Positions 16,982 to 26,170 of a stretch of 64,000 bases of DNA are shown one piece after another. The first letter of the stretch is position 1. The number at the start of each line of letters is the position of its first letter. Below the pieces are notes generated by a model, which did not search any database, was not told the DNA's origin, and saw nothing but the letters and a program-made list of their open reading frames with translations. Source of the stretch: Litorimonas sp965205225 (GTDB lineage Bacteria; Pseudomonadota; Alphaproteobacteria; Caulobacterales; Maricaulaceae); assembly GCA_965205225.1 (NCBI GenBank), contig CBDBFZ010000002.1, positions 558,001 to 622,000 of the forward strand, in the 5' to 3' direction. A program made the translations under genes and the position numbers.

Positions 16982-18133
16982 CTAGCCTGCCAGCCGCGAC
17001 AGCCGTGCGACCTCAGCTTCCAGCCGTTGCTGGCGCCGATCACCCCACCTTACACCCGGTTCGACCCAGAGCTGTTGGATCGGCCTGACACCCGTTTTCG
17101 GACCGCCTGACAGATCGATCCGCGCAATCATGCGGTCGCCCTCCAGCACGGGATAGACATAGTAACCCCAACGCCGCTTCGCCTTGGGGACGAAAATCTC
17201 GTTCACATAGTCAAAGCCGAACAGAAAAGAGAGCCGTTTTCGATCGCGCATAGCCGGATCGAACGGGTTGAGTACGCGCAGACGGGACGTGGGCGCGGTC
17301 AGGCCCGCAATCCGGGCTTCGACATTGCCGGATGCAAAGGCATGCCGCCAAGACCCATCATGACCCTGAACTTCGACGGATATGAGATCGCACTCAGCCC
17401 GCGATATCCACTGGCGAACCTCGGCGGTCGAACAGGCGTCCCAGAATCGTTTCAAATCGCCCGGTGTGGCAAACCCCAACCGATCCAGCGCGGCACGGCA
17501 GAGCCAGTCGATTTGCGCGCTGTCATCCGCTTCCGCGCCTCTGATATCGTCCGGGATAACGCGCTCTGTCAGATCATAATATTTTCGAAACCCCTCACGG
17601 TGTGAGGTCGAGAGCTCGCCGCAATACCACATATAATCGAGCGCCAGCTTGATCGGCGGACGTTCCCACATGCCCCGTGGTGTATCCGGTTTCTTATGAT
17701 CAAAATCGGATGAGCTCAGCGGACCCTCCCGACCAATTCGGTCCCGGATAGCGGCGCGGCCCTGAACATTAGGCATGGACGCATACCAACTCCGGCGACC
17801 CAGTTTTTCCCGAAACTGGCGAAAACGGCGCGTCCACATGGGATAGGTCGAGATCGGCAGAAGGCAGGCATCATGACTGAAATGTTCAAACGCGGCTCTG
17901 CCCTTATGCGCGAAGCGGTGCAGATCCGGCTCACGGTAGGTCTGATCCCGGCTCCACAATATGTGGTGATGGGCACGACTGAGATTGCAGATACTATCGA
18001 GCTGGACATAGCCGAGTTGATCCAGGATCATACCCAGAGGCAGCGCCCCGACAGGCGCTGATGACAGGCCCTGCGCGTCGAGCCAAAGCCAGCGCGCCTG
18101 CCGATTGGGGATACGAAGCGGTGCTGAGATCAG
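16982..18133 (-). CDS. YcaQ-family winged-helix DNA glycosylase (HTH_42)
   Basis: A 383-residue protein of the YcaQ/AlkX family, which unhooks interstrand crosslinks and other bulky alkyl lesions. Family signatures are LGYVQLDSICNLSRAHHHILWSR near the N-terminus, KLALDYMWYCGEL, and LNPFDPAMRDRKRLSFLFGFDY with FVPKAKRRWGYYVYPVLEGD near the C-terminus. The first ATG (18031) would remove the conserved segment RQARWLWLDAQGL, which is encoded in frame upstream. The only plausible codon that keeps it is CTG at 18133-18131. This codon overlaps the TGA of the upstream gene as CTGA, the same layout as the common ATGA overlap. The start is therefore inferred to be CTG. The gene lies directly downstream of the glycosylasparaginase gene. 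Confidence 0.82.
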   Translation of the reverse strand: MISAPLRIPNRQARWLWLDAQGLSSAPVGALPLGMILDQLGYVQLDSICNLSRAHHHILWSRDQTYREPDLHRFAHKGRAAFEHFSHDACLLPISTYPMWTRRFRQFREKLGRRSWYASMPNVQGRAAIRDRIGREGPLSSSDFDHKKPDTPRGMWERPPIKLALDYMWYCGELSTSHREGFRKYYDLTERVIPDDIRGAEADDSAQIDWLCRAALDRLGFATPGDLKRFWDACSTAEVRQWISRAECDLISVEVQGHDGSWRHAFASGNVEARIAGLTAPTSRLRVLNPFDPAMRDRKRLSFLFGFDYVNEIFVPKAKRRWGYYVYPVLEGDRMIARIDLSGGPKTGVRPIQQLWVEPGVRWGDRRQQRLEAEVARLSRLAG

Positions 18134-19158
18134 GATCTGACCGGGACCGGAATTTTGATATTTCCGGTCTCCGTCTGAACTGAGTAGGAGAATCCGGCAT
18201 TTTCCCAGCCAGCCTGAGCTGCGCCGTGACGCCCGTCGATCGTGACAGCCGCGATACCCCCGCGGAATTTATAACCACGGTCCGTAATCCGCTTGATTGC
18301 AGCAGCGCAGGCCATGTCTGGGGGCATCCCCTGACGCATCAGCTCAACAGTGTGATAGGTTGGCAGGAAGCGCATCATGACGTCGCCATTGCCCGTGGCG
18401 ACAGCCCCGCCCACGGCCTGGTCACCATAAGCGCCAGCGCCGGGAATTGGACTGTCCCCCACCCGGCCCGGAATCTTGAATTCGCGGCCATTGGTCGAAC
18501 ATCCAACACACAGATTTCCATCCGCATCAACGGCAATCGTCCCAACCGTATCATGCCCGATCAACTTGTCTTCGGCAAACGGCTCCGGATCAAACGCATT
18601 GGTCCGCTCACCTTTAGCCTTCCAATTTTCCCACACTTCCTGCGAGCGCAGACTGGTCAACGACTCTTCGGCAAAACCCATGCGCGCGGCAAAGCGCGTC
18701 GCATCATCACCAACGATCAACGTATGTTGCGTCTCTTCCATGACCTTGCGCGCGACAGACACCGCTTTCTTGACCCGTTTGAGACAGCCCACCGCGCCTA
18801 TGTCATGCGTAGGCCCCCACAGGATCATCGCATCCAGAGTCGTTTCGCCAACCTCATTCGGAACGCCGCCATAACCAACCCAATATTCGTCAGGCAGCAA
18901 TTCAACATGGTTGATCGCCGCTTCGACGGCATTGATGGATGATCCACCTTGACCCAGAATACCATATCCCAGCGCATTAGCACCGGGGCCGAATTCCCAT
19001 GTTGTGAGAATGAAAGGGTGGCCGGGACCGGACGACCCTACTGGCTGTGATGCGGTTTCATCCCCCGCCGAACGTCCTGCCACACCGAGTGCCGCCAGCC
19101 CTGTTGCTGTGGCTATCAGCGTGCGCCGGGACGGTTTTATCGGGGAATCATTGGTCAT
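18130..19158 (-). CDS. N4-(beta-N-acetylglucosaminyl)-L-asparaginase (glycosylasparaginase)
   Basis: A 342-residue Ntn-hydrolase of the asparaginase 2 family. It should cleave GlcNAc-Asn or related aspartyl amides after self-cleavage before a threonine. The motif HDTVGTIAVD near residue 200 contains the nucleophile Thr, followed by GCSTNGREFKIPGRVGDSPIPGAG and GAVATGNGD, all family hallmarks. The N-terminus has a twin-arginine motif (SRRTLIATATGLAALG), so it is exported folded to the periplasm by Tat. The ATG at 19158 has GGAG about ten bases upstream. It is followed by ycaQ with a four-base overlap. Confidence 0.9.
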   Translation of the reverse strand: MTNDSPIKPSRRTLIATATGLAALGVAGRSAGDETASQPVGSSGPGHPFILTTWEFGPGANALGYGILGQGGSSINAVEAAINHVELLPDEYWVGYGGVPNEVGETTLDAMILWGPTHDIGAVGCLKRVKKAVSVARKVMEETQHTLIVGDDATRFAARMGFAEESLTSLRSQEVWENWKAKGERTNAFDPEPFAEDKLIGHDTVGTIAVDADGNLCVGCSTNGREFKIPGRVGDSPIPGAGAYGDQAVGGAVATGNGDVMMRFLPTYHTVELMRQGMPPDMACAAAIKRITDRGYKFRGGIAAVTIDGRHGAAQAGWENAGFSYSVQTETGNIKIPVPVRS

Positions 19159-19254
19159 GCTTCGCAGGCTCCTTAGCGTTTATGGGCAATATAACGGCGA
19201 GATGGACTGACTCTATACGGAACACTCCTTTGAGCCTTTGGGCCCGAATCAGTT

Positions 19255-22200
19255 CTACTCTCCAGACCCGGCATCGCCATCCCCATCATTGATGATATCT
19301 TCCAGACCCATGCCGGAGTCGCGATCCTCTCTAAAGTCGGATTTTCTGACCCGTTCAGATTGCGAGTCAACCGCGTGGTTGCGTCCGTGCTGGAGAAGTT
19401 CCAATGGGCCGTCCTGTCCACGCCAGTTAATGTCGCGCTGCGGGAATGGAATTTCAAAGCCATGTTTGGCGAGCGCCTTGTTCACAGCTGTATGAATCTG
19501 GTGACTGATCGGGAAACGTTCTTCGAAGGTTCGAATGAAGAACCGGAGTTCGAAATCGAGCGAGCTATCCCCGAACCCAAGGAATAACGCTTGCGGTGAT
19601 GGCGTCTCCAGAACTTTCTTATTCTCCCGAATGACATCCAGCATCACTTCACGGGCTTCATCCGTATCCGATCCATAGGCGATACCGACGTGCACAATGA
19701 CCCGCGTCACCGAATTGGAGAGCGTCCAGTTGGTGACTTCCTGACTGATTAGATTTTCATTTGGGATCAGGATTTCCCGATTGTCCAGATCGCAGAGCGT
19801 CGTGGCACGGATCTTGATCCGTGTCACCGTACCGGACTTATCGCCGATCGTAACAAAGTCTCCGATTCGGATAGGCCGTTCAAACAGAATAATGAGGCCC
19901 GAGACGAAGTTCGCGAAGATCTTCTGCAAACCAATCCCGATACCAAGTGATAGACCACCGACGACCCACTGCAGTTGCCCCCATTGCAACCCGAGGCGTT
20001 GGAAGACGAGTACGATGCCGACGCCGACAATAATATATCCCAGAATCGTGACCACGGCATAGCGTGCACCTGCATCGACACCGACCCGGTTCAAGATGAA
20101 GATCTCAAGGAAACCCGGAAGATTACGCGCCGCAATGATCATTATGGCAGCGATCACACCCGCTTGCAGGACCGTCCAGAGCGTAATGCTGCGAATGATC
20201 GGCTGCTGCGTTTCAGGGTCAATTTCACCCGTATCAATTGCGCTGATCTCGAACCCGTCAAAGATGGACAGCGCCGGAAGCAGTCCCGACCAGATAACCC
20301 ACAGAATCGCGACGAGACTCAGAACGACCAGTGTCTTGAGCAGCTGAGCCGACTGCCGGCTCATAACCGAGACGTTGATCGCATCCGTATCAATCGGCGG
20401 CGGGGCCGGCATGTCCTCTCCGCGCGCTTCAGCTTCCTCCTGCTCCTGTCGCGCCTTGAGCTGGGCTTCGCGGCGATCGATGGCCTGGCGGTATTTTATC
20501 TGGCGCTGGGACACTGTGATGGCCCGGCGAACCGTTCCGTAAACAATATAGGTGACCAGGAAGAGCCAGAGCGTCGAAAATAGCCGCAGCAGAATATCCT
20601 CAGCACTTTCATACCAACCCGATCCGGCCATGATCGCCGCGAAAAGCGGCAGGCCAACCAGAATGATGGCAACTGGCACACGGTATCGACTCAAGCCCAT
20701 GCTGACATTGGATGGGCTCTGGCCGCGATTTCGCCAGAGAACCAGAAAGGCAAATGTCGCCACTGACACTGCCGTCACAATGAAAACGGCCAGAGAGAAA
20801 CCCTCATAGATATTCTCGCCGCGCATGGTTGAGGTCGTTGCCAGAAGAAACAGCATTGTTCCGATCAGCGGAACAAACCAACGCAAATGAGCCTGCACGG
20901 TATGACGCAATTCTCTTGGCATCTTAAAGTGAGCCGCAAAGAGAGATTGATCCCGATCCCAGTACTTCCAGGTCATGAAGATCAAGGAGAAGACAGCGAC
21001 ATAAGCAAATCCATCTGACAATCCACTGACCAGCAGGTCGCGATTCCTCGAAGCGCCAAACAGAATGGACAATAGGGCAAAGAAGATGGGCCAGGGCAGC
21101 GCCAGCAACACACCAGAGCCGATCACGGCCGGGGTGTGCCACAGACTATCCTTTTTGACCCACCCAACAAGCTCGGCACGATAACGGATATCGCTCATAA
21201 GTGAGGGGCGCAGCCGATAAGCCAGCGCAATGGCCAGAGCGAAGAAGAGCACAACCGGCCAGAGACGGATGGCTTCTCGCATCAATGTGGTTCCGGTCGT
21301 CGCAATATGGTCCGGTGAGAACAGTTCGATAGCGCCCAGTCCGGCCTTGGCAGGCCAACCCAGATCAATGGCCGGGACACTCGGAACCCAGAGCAGGTTT
21401 TCATCCAGCAAGGTCCGAAGTTCCTCGGTCTGTTCGACCAGCTCGTTTTGAGCTGTCTGCAATTCCGCGACAACATTGATCCGGCTTGTGGCATTGGCCG
21501 CCAATTGCCGCAGGAACGCGCGTTTTTGTTCTGCCAACTGGATCACAGCTTCCGCAGCTGTAATCGAAAGCGGCTGCAATGTTGGGTCCGCCTCGCGGGC
21601 TTCGGCCAGCAATGTTTGCGGATCGACGCCGCCGATCGGCAGGTCGTGAAGCTGTTCCTGAGCGACGACGCGCTGCCGGGTCAGACGCGACAAGGCGCGT
21701 TGCGTGTTGCGAAGATTGCCCCTGAGCTGAGCCGCATATGGTAACTGGTTACCCAATCGGCGCAAAGTCGTCCCGGCTTCCCGGTCAAGCTGTCCCAGAC
21801 TGACCAGTTCAGTGGCCGCCGTCAGATCATCCTGTACATTCGCGGACTGGCCCCGAACGGCGGCCAGACTGCGTGACGTCTGCGCTTCTTCAGCCGCCAT
21901 GTCGGTTAGCATTTGTGCGAGACGAAGATTTTCCGCCGACATATCGACCAATAGCGGGTGGTTGTCGGAAAGACTATCGGCAAAATCTTGCGCCCTTTGT
22001 GCCTGGGCTCGCGCTTCGACAACTTTGCGCTGACCCGTCAGATTCTGTAGCGTCAGAATATCCTCAGTTAGGACCTCAGCGCGGAGTTCCGCCAGATTAC
22101 GGCGCGCAGAGACAATTTCCTGACGCAGAGGAAGACTGGTAATTTCGGCTTCAAGGGCGCTGATTTGACGGCGCAGAAAAAACTCGCGCGCGCGCAATGC

Positions 22201-22842
22201 ATTGCGGCGCGCTTCGCCGATCTGATCCAGTTCACCCAAACCCAGCGCCGTCAATGATGAGTTGACTTCGCCCAGCTGTAGCCGGGCGGTATTAAGTTCG
22301 CGTGGTGCCGCCGTAAGCCGGGCACCAATGTCGGTTGCCTGCAGGCGATATCCTTCAAGTTCAGCTTGAAGCGTGCGCAGCTCATTTTCCTTAGCCAGCA
22401 GGACCTGCTCAGTAGCAAACATGGCCGCCTCGCCGACAAGCGCTTCTTCCGCGTCCATCGGTACACGCTCGCTGATGGCAGCCTGCAGCGCCGTCTGCTC
22501 TTCGTGCAATTGCTCCAGAGTGACCTGTCCGGTCTCGAAATCATTCAGGAAGCCGCGCGCAATCTCATTCTGGCGTGCTGCGTCTTCCAGGCGGTTGATG
22601 GCTGCCGTTAAAGACGCGCGTAACTGCGTGCGCTGTTCCTCGGTCAGCTCTGTAACCGCATCGCCCTCTTCCGCCGCGCTCAATGCATCCAGCTCGGCTC
22701 TCAGAGATTGAGTCGTGAAGTCAGGTGCCGGGGCCGCGATTGCTGGCATATCCTGAGCCATCACATGCGACGGTAGCGCGGCACTTGATAAAATCAGTGC
22801 ACAAGCTACCCAAAACAACCGAACTGTTGCGGACCAACCCAT
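19255..22842 (-). CDS. Large mechanosensitive channel (MscK/MscM-like, MscS domain)
   Basis: A 1195-residue protein. The ATG at 22842 is preferred because it opens a signal peptide (ATVRLFWVACALILSSAAL, cleaved near VMAQD). Longer in-frame starts would run into the divergent neighbour. Residues ~30-440 form a long periplasmic coiled-coil domain (DUF3772-like). About eight helices follow, then an MscS core near the C-terminus with GGLSLGIGIGLQKIFANFVSG, the pore-lining helix, and the beta domain (RIGDFVTIGDKSGTV). Such channels release solutes on hypo-osmotic shock. The length agrees with MscK/YjeP-type proteins. Confidence 0.88.
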   Translation of the reverse strand: MGWSATVRLFWVACALILSSAALPSHVMAQDMPAIAAPAPDFTTQSLRAELDALSAAEEGDAVTELTEEQRTQLRASLTAAINRLEDAARQNEIARGFLNDFETGQVTLEQLHEEQTALQAAISERVPMDAEEALVGEAAMFATEQVLLAKENELRTLQAELEGYRLQATDIGARLTAAPRELNTARLQLGEVNSSLTALGLGELDQIGEARRNALRAREFFLRRQISALEAEITSLPLRQEIVSARRNLAELRAEVLTEDILTLQNLTGQRKVVEARAQAQRAQDFADSLSDNHPLLVDMSAENLRLAQMLTDMAAEEAQTSRSLAAVRGQSANVQDDLTAATELVSLGQLDREAGTTLRRLGNQLPYAAQLRGNLRNTQRALSRLTRQRVVAQEQLHDLPIGGVDPQTLLAEAREADPTLQPLSITAAEAVIQLAEQKRAFLRQLAANATSRINVVAELQTAQNELVEQTEELRTLLDENLLWVPSVPAIDLGWPAKAGLGAIELFSPDHIATTGTTLMREAIRLWPVVLFFALAIALAYRLRPSLMSDIRYRAELVGWVKKDSLWHTPAVIGSGVLLALPWPIFFALLSILFGASRNRDLLVSGLSDGFAYVAVFSLIFMTWKYWDRDQSLFAAHFKMPRELRHTVQAHLRWFVPLIGTMLFLLATTSTMRGENIYEGFSLAVFIVTAVSVATFAFLVLWRNRGQSPSNVSMGLSRYRVPVAIILVGLPLFAAIMAGSGWYESAEDILLRLFSTLWLFLVTYIVYGTVRRAITVSQRQIKYRQAIDRREAQLKARQEQEEAEARGEDMPAPPPIDTDAINVSVMSRQSAQLLKTLVVLSLVAILWVIWSGLLPALSIFDGFEISAIDTGEIDPETQQPIIRSITLWTVLQAGVIAAIMIIAARNLPGFLEIFILNRVGVDAGARYAVVTILGYIIVGVGIVLVFQRLGLQWGQLQWVVGGLSLGIGIGLQKIFANFVSGLIILFERPIRIGDFVTIGDKSGTVTRIKIRATTLCDLDNREILIPNENLISQEVTNWTLSNSVTRVIVHVGIAYGSDTDEAREVMLDVIRENKKVLETPSPQALFLGFGDSSLDFELRFFIRTFEERFPISHQIHTAVNKALAKHGFEIPFPQRDINWRGQDGPLELLQHGRNHAVDSQSERVRKSDFREDRDSGMGLEDIINDGDGDAGSGE

Positions 22843-22906
22843 GGAACCTGTTTTCGGTCTTTCGTCCGCATTGTAAAGCCAAAGCTCCCGAACTAGACGC
22901 GCCGCC

Positions 22907-24706
22907 ATGGCCGAACCGCCCCTCATCACGATCCAGTCGGTCGCGCTGACCTTTGGCAGCACGCCCTTGCTGACTGATGCATCATTCTCCATCTTTGCGC
23001 GCGACCGAGTCTGCCTGATCGGACGTAACGGATCCGGTAAATCCACACTGATGAAAATCGCCGCAGGCAAAGTCGAGCCGGACAGCGGTGAGATCATCCG
23101 CCAACCCTCTGCCAATGCCCGCTATCTGGAGCAAAGCCCTGATCTGTTGCGCTTCAAATCCGTTCGCGATTATATTGAAGACGGCCTGGTCGGTGAGGAC
23201 GGCTCCGCACGCATTCCCTATCTGCTTGATGCGCTCGAACTGAGCGGGTCGGAAGACCCGGACAATCTGTCCGGCGGAGAGATGCGCCGGGCCGCTCTCA
23301 TTCGTGCGCTGGCGCCAGATCCAGATGTACTGCTCCTGGACGAGCCAACCAACCATCTCGATCTGCCGGCTATTGAATGGCTGGAAGGTGAGTTAGTGCG
23401 CTCACGATCCGCGCTTGTGCTCATCAGTCACGACAGGCGCTTTTTGGAAACCCTGTCACGGCGCGTAGTCTGGCTCAACCGAGGCGAGACCCGAGAGTTC
23501 GATAAAGGCTTTGCCCATTTCGAGGGCTGGCGCGACACGGTGCTTGAGCAGGAAGAACTTGATCGCCACAAACTTGCCCGCAAAATTCACCGCGAGGAAC
23601 ATTGGGTCACCCACGGTGTCTCTGGGCGGCGTAAGCGCAATGTCCGGCGGCTCAAGGAACTGAGCACGCTTAAAACGACATTGAAATCGTCCACGAGTCC
23701 GCAAGATAATGTCTCCATTACGGTGAGTGAAGCCGATAAGTCGGCCAAACGCGTTGTCGAAATCAAAGGCGTGTCTTTCAGTTATGGGGACTGCGCCATC
23801 GTTCAGGATCTTGATCTGCGCATCATGCGCGGGGAGCGGCTGGCGCTGCTGGGTCCGAACGGGTCAGGTAAAACCACCCTGCTCAAGCTGATGACAGGTG
23901 GGCTCAATGCCCAGTTAGGCACAATTCAACTCGGCGACAATCTTGAACCGCTTGTCATTGATCAGTCCCGCGACAGTCTCGACCCTGAGATGACTCTGCG
24001 CGACGCGATGGGAGACGGCAATGAGTCTGTCATCGTCAATGGCAGTCCTGTGCATGTAATGCGCTATATGAAGGATTTCCTGTTCCGCCCTGAACAAGCC
24101 ACGACACCGCTACGCGCCCTGTCTGGCGGAGAGAAAGCCCGCGTTCAACTCGCGCGCGGCCTGCGTCTTCCAAGCAATTTACTGATTCTCGACGAACCGA
24201 CCAATGATCTTGATCTCGAAACACTCGACCTGTTGCAGGATATGGTCGCGGATTATCCGGGGACCGTCATTCTGGTCAGCCACGACCGTGATTTTATTGA
24301 CAGGCTCGCCACGCGGACTCTGGCCTATGAAGGCCCGGGTCAGTGGCAGCTCTATCCGGGCGGATATTCCGACATGGCCCGGCAACGCGGCAAAGGTGTC
24401 GAAGCCCGACAGGAAACAGGCCGCAAGACAAAGACGAAAAGCGCTGCCACACCCCGTAAGGGCCGGGCTGAAAAACTCAGCTATAAAGACATCTATCGGC
24501 TCAAGGTTCTGCCAGAAGAGATAGAAAAGCTACAGATATCCATTGACGCGCTGAATGCTGAATTGGCCGATCCGGGCCTTTATACGCGCAACGCTACGCG
24601 ATTCGCCAAAGCCTCCGAGGAATTGAGTTCGGTGACCAATGCGCTGAACGCGGCGGAAATGGAATGGCTGGGACTGGAAGAGAAGCGCGAAGCGCTGGGC
24701 CGTTAG
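22907..24706 (+). CDS. ABC-F family ATPase, Uup-like
   Basis: A 599-residue cytosolic protein with two ABC domains and no membrane segments. Domain 1 has GRNGSGKST, LSGGEMRR and LLLDEPTNHLD. Domain 2 has GPNGSGKTT, LSGGEKAR and LILDEPTNDLD. A charged linker joins them, and the C-terminal ~90 residues form a coiled coil, as in Uup. ABC-F proteins act on ribosomes or DNA intermediates. The coiled-coil tail favours Uup over EttA. It diverges from the channel gene by 64 bases and overlaps the convergent yceI-like gene by four. Confidence 0.9.
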   Translation: MAEPPLITIQSVALTFGSTPLLTDASFSIFARDRVCLIGRNGSGKSTLMKIAAGKVEPDSGEIIRQPSANARYLEQSPDLLRFKSVRDYIEDGLVGEDGSARIPYLLDALELSGSEDPDNLSGGEMRRAALIRALAPDPDVLLLDEPTNHLDLPAIEWLEGELVRSRSALVLISHDRRFLETLSRRVVWLNRGETREFDKGFAHFEGWRDTVLEQEELDRHKLARKIHREEHWVTHGVSGRRKRNVRRLKELSTLKTTLKSSTSPQDNVSITVSEADKSAKRVVEIKGVSFSYGDCAIVQDLDLRIMRGERLALLGPNGSGKTTLLKLMTGGLNAQLGTIQLGDNLEPLVIDQSRDSLDPEMTLRDAMGDGNESVIVNGSPVHVMRYMKDFLFRPEQATTPLRALSGGEKARVQLARGLRLPSNLLILDEPTNDLDLETLDLLQDMVADYPGTVILVSHDRDFIDRLATRTLAYEGPGQWQLYPGGYSDMARQRGKGVEARQETGRKTKTKSAATPRKGRAEKLSYKDIYRLKVLPEEIEKLQISIDALNAELADPGLYTRNATRFAKASEELSSVTNALNAAEMEWLGLEEKREALGR

Positions 24707-25308
24707 GGACGCATCTGCGCGACAATAGTCATGTCCAGTTTGACTGACCGGCTGACATATTGATCCGTGTCCCACGGCGCTTCACCAACCCCCCACAGGG
24801 TTCGGTCTATCATGGCTGTCCCTTGCATTTCGGTTCTGCGGCCTTGGTCCTGAAGGGTGAAGGCCAATGAGAGCGGCAAGGTTCGACCTTTCAGTGTCAG
24901 CATGCCCTCAGCGATATAGCCTGCACCATCAGACCGAATTGTGTCGCTTTCAAATGTCGCAACCGGAAACGATTTTATATCGAACCAAGCCTTGCGCGGC
25001 GCGCTACTATCCCGGTCGCCATTACCAGTACTAAATGACGCCGGCGCAATGATGACGTGGACCTTGGCGGAATCCAGTACCGCCGGGTCGAAGAAAATCG
25101 CCGCCCTGAACTCCGTGAACTCACCCTGGAACACCTCGCCCTCCTGCTCAGCGGAAAAACCCAGACGGCTCTCGGCATAGATCACATCGTAATTTGTCAC
25201 GAAAGCTGGCGTCTGTGCGATTGACGGGACCTCCGGCGGGGAAGCAGATGGGCTGCAAGCCGTCAAACCAGCAAATATGGTACAGGAAGTAAGAATGACG
25301 AGACGCAT
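24703..25308 (-). CDS. YceI-family lipoprotein
   Basis: A 201-residue YceI-like lipocalin fold that binds isoprenoid-type lipids in the periplasm. The start at 25308 gives a lipoprotein signal (MRLVILTSCTIFAGLTAC) with the lipid-modified Cys at residue 18. The longer frame would bury it. Family features are SRLGFSAEQEGEVFQGEFTEF, the AKVHVIIAPASFSTGNGDRD stretch, and the ending WGVGEAPWDTDQYVSRSVKL. It is convergent with the ABC-F gene (four-base overlap) and divergent from the PPK2 gene. Confidence 0.85.
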   Translation of the reverse strand: MRLVILTSCTIFAGLTACSPSASPPEVPSIAQTPAFVTNYDVIYAESRLGFSAEQEGEVFQGEFTEFRAAIFFDPAVLDSAKVHVIIAPASFSTGNGDRDSSAPRKAWFDIKSFPVATFESDTIRSDGAGYIAEGMLTLKGRTLPLSLAFTLQDQGRRTEMQGTAMIDRTLWGVGEAPWDTDQYVSRSVKLDMTIVAQMRP

Positions 25309-25351
25309 AAACTCTGCTAGCGCTTCGGGACTGACAAACCAAGGACACCGC

Positions 25352-26170
25352 ATGCCGCATCCCGATTCCGCCTATCTCGCCAGGCCCGGTCAACCCTTTC
25401 AGTTGTCAGAACGGCCAACCCAGATGGACGTGTATGAAAGCCGCAGTGAAGCCAAATCGGTGGCGCAGGAATGCGGCGAAGCGATCTCGGAACTGGCGCA
25501 TAAACTCTACGCCATGGCTGGCACCCGCAATGCGCGGAAAGTCTTGATCGTGCTACAGGGCATGGACACGTCCGGCAAGGACGGAACCACTAAAGCGCTT
25601 TTCCGCCACACGCCGCCCCTCAATGTGCGGGTCAAACCGTTCACGGCCCCGACGAAGCCCGAACTGGCGCATGACTATCTCTGGCGCGTACATCAGGCGG
25701 TCCCCGCCAAGGGCGAAGTCGTTATTTTCAACCGATCCCATTATGAGGATGTTTTGGTCGTGAAGGTCCGCGAATTTGCCGACGCCGAAATGATTGAACA
25801 GCGTTATGCCCAGATCAATGACTTCGAACGCCTGCTCGTCAAAACCGGCACGCTGGTGCTGAAATTCATGCTGCATATCAGTCATGACACTCAGGGTGAG
25901 CGTTTGCGAGACAGGCTGGAAACCCCTGGAAAGCGCTGGAAGTTCAATCCCAGTGATCTGGATGATCGCGCCCTCTGGCCTTCGTTCATGGACGCTTACG
26001 AGACCATGATACAGCGCACATCAACGAAGCAGGCTCCTTGGTATGTCATCCCAAGCGACGACAAGAAAACCCGCAACGCCCTGATTACCCAGATTGTACG
26101 CGGCGCGCTGGACGGGCTGGATTTGCACTATCCCGACCCCGGCTATCGACTCGGTGACTATGAGATCTAG
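25352..26170 (+). CDS. Polyphosphate kinase 2 family protein
   Basis: A 272-residue PPK2 that transfers phosphate between polyphosphate and nucleotides. Walker A is GMDTSGKDGTT, followed by the KPFTAPTKPELAHDYLWRVH lid region and the Walker B-like FNRSHYEDVLV. The ATG at 25352 has AAGGA six bases upstream and is preferred over an earlier start that would overlap the yceI-like gene. The class (NDP- or NMP-preferring) cannot be set from motifs alone. The window also encodes Ppk1, Ppx and the Pst transporter. Confidence 0.92.
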   Translation: MPHPDSAYLARPGQPFQLSERPTQMDVYESRSEAKSVAQECGEAISELAHKLYAMAGTRNARKVLIVLQGMDTSGKDGTTKALFRHTPPLNVRVKPFTAPTKPELAHDYLWRVHQAVPAKGEVVIFNRSHYEDVLVVKVREFADAEMIEQRYAQINDFERLLVKTGTLVLKFMLHISHDTQGERLRDRLETPGKRWKFNPSDLDDRALWPSFMDAYETMIQRTSTKQAPWYVIPSDDKKTRNALITQIVRGALDGLDLHYPDPGYRLGDYEI

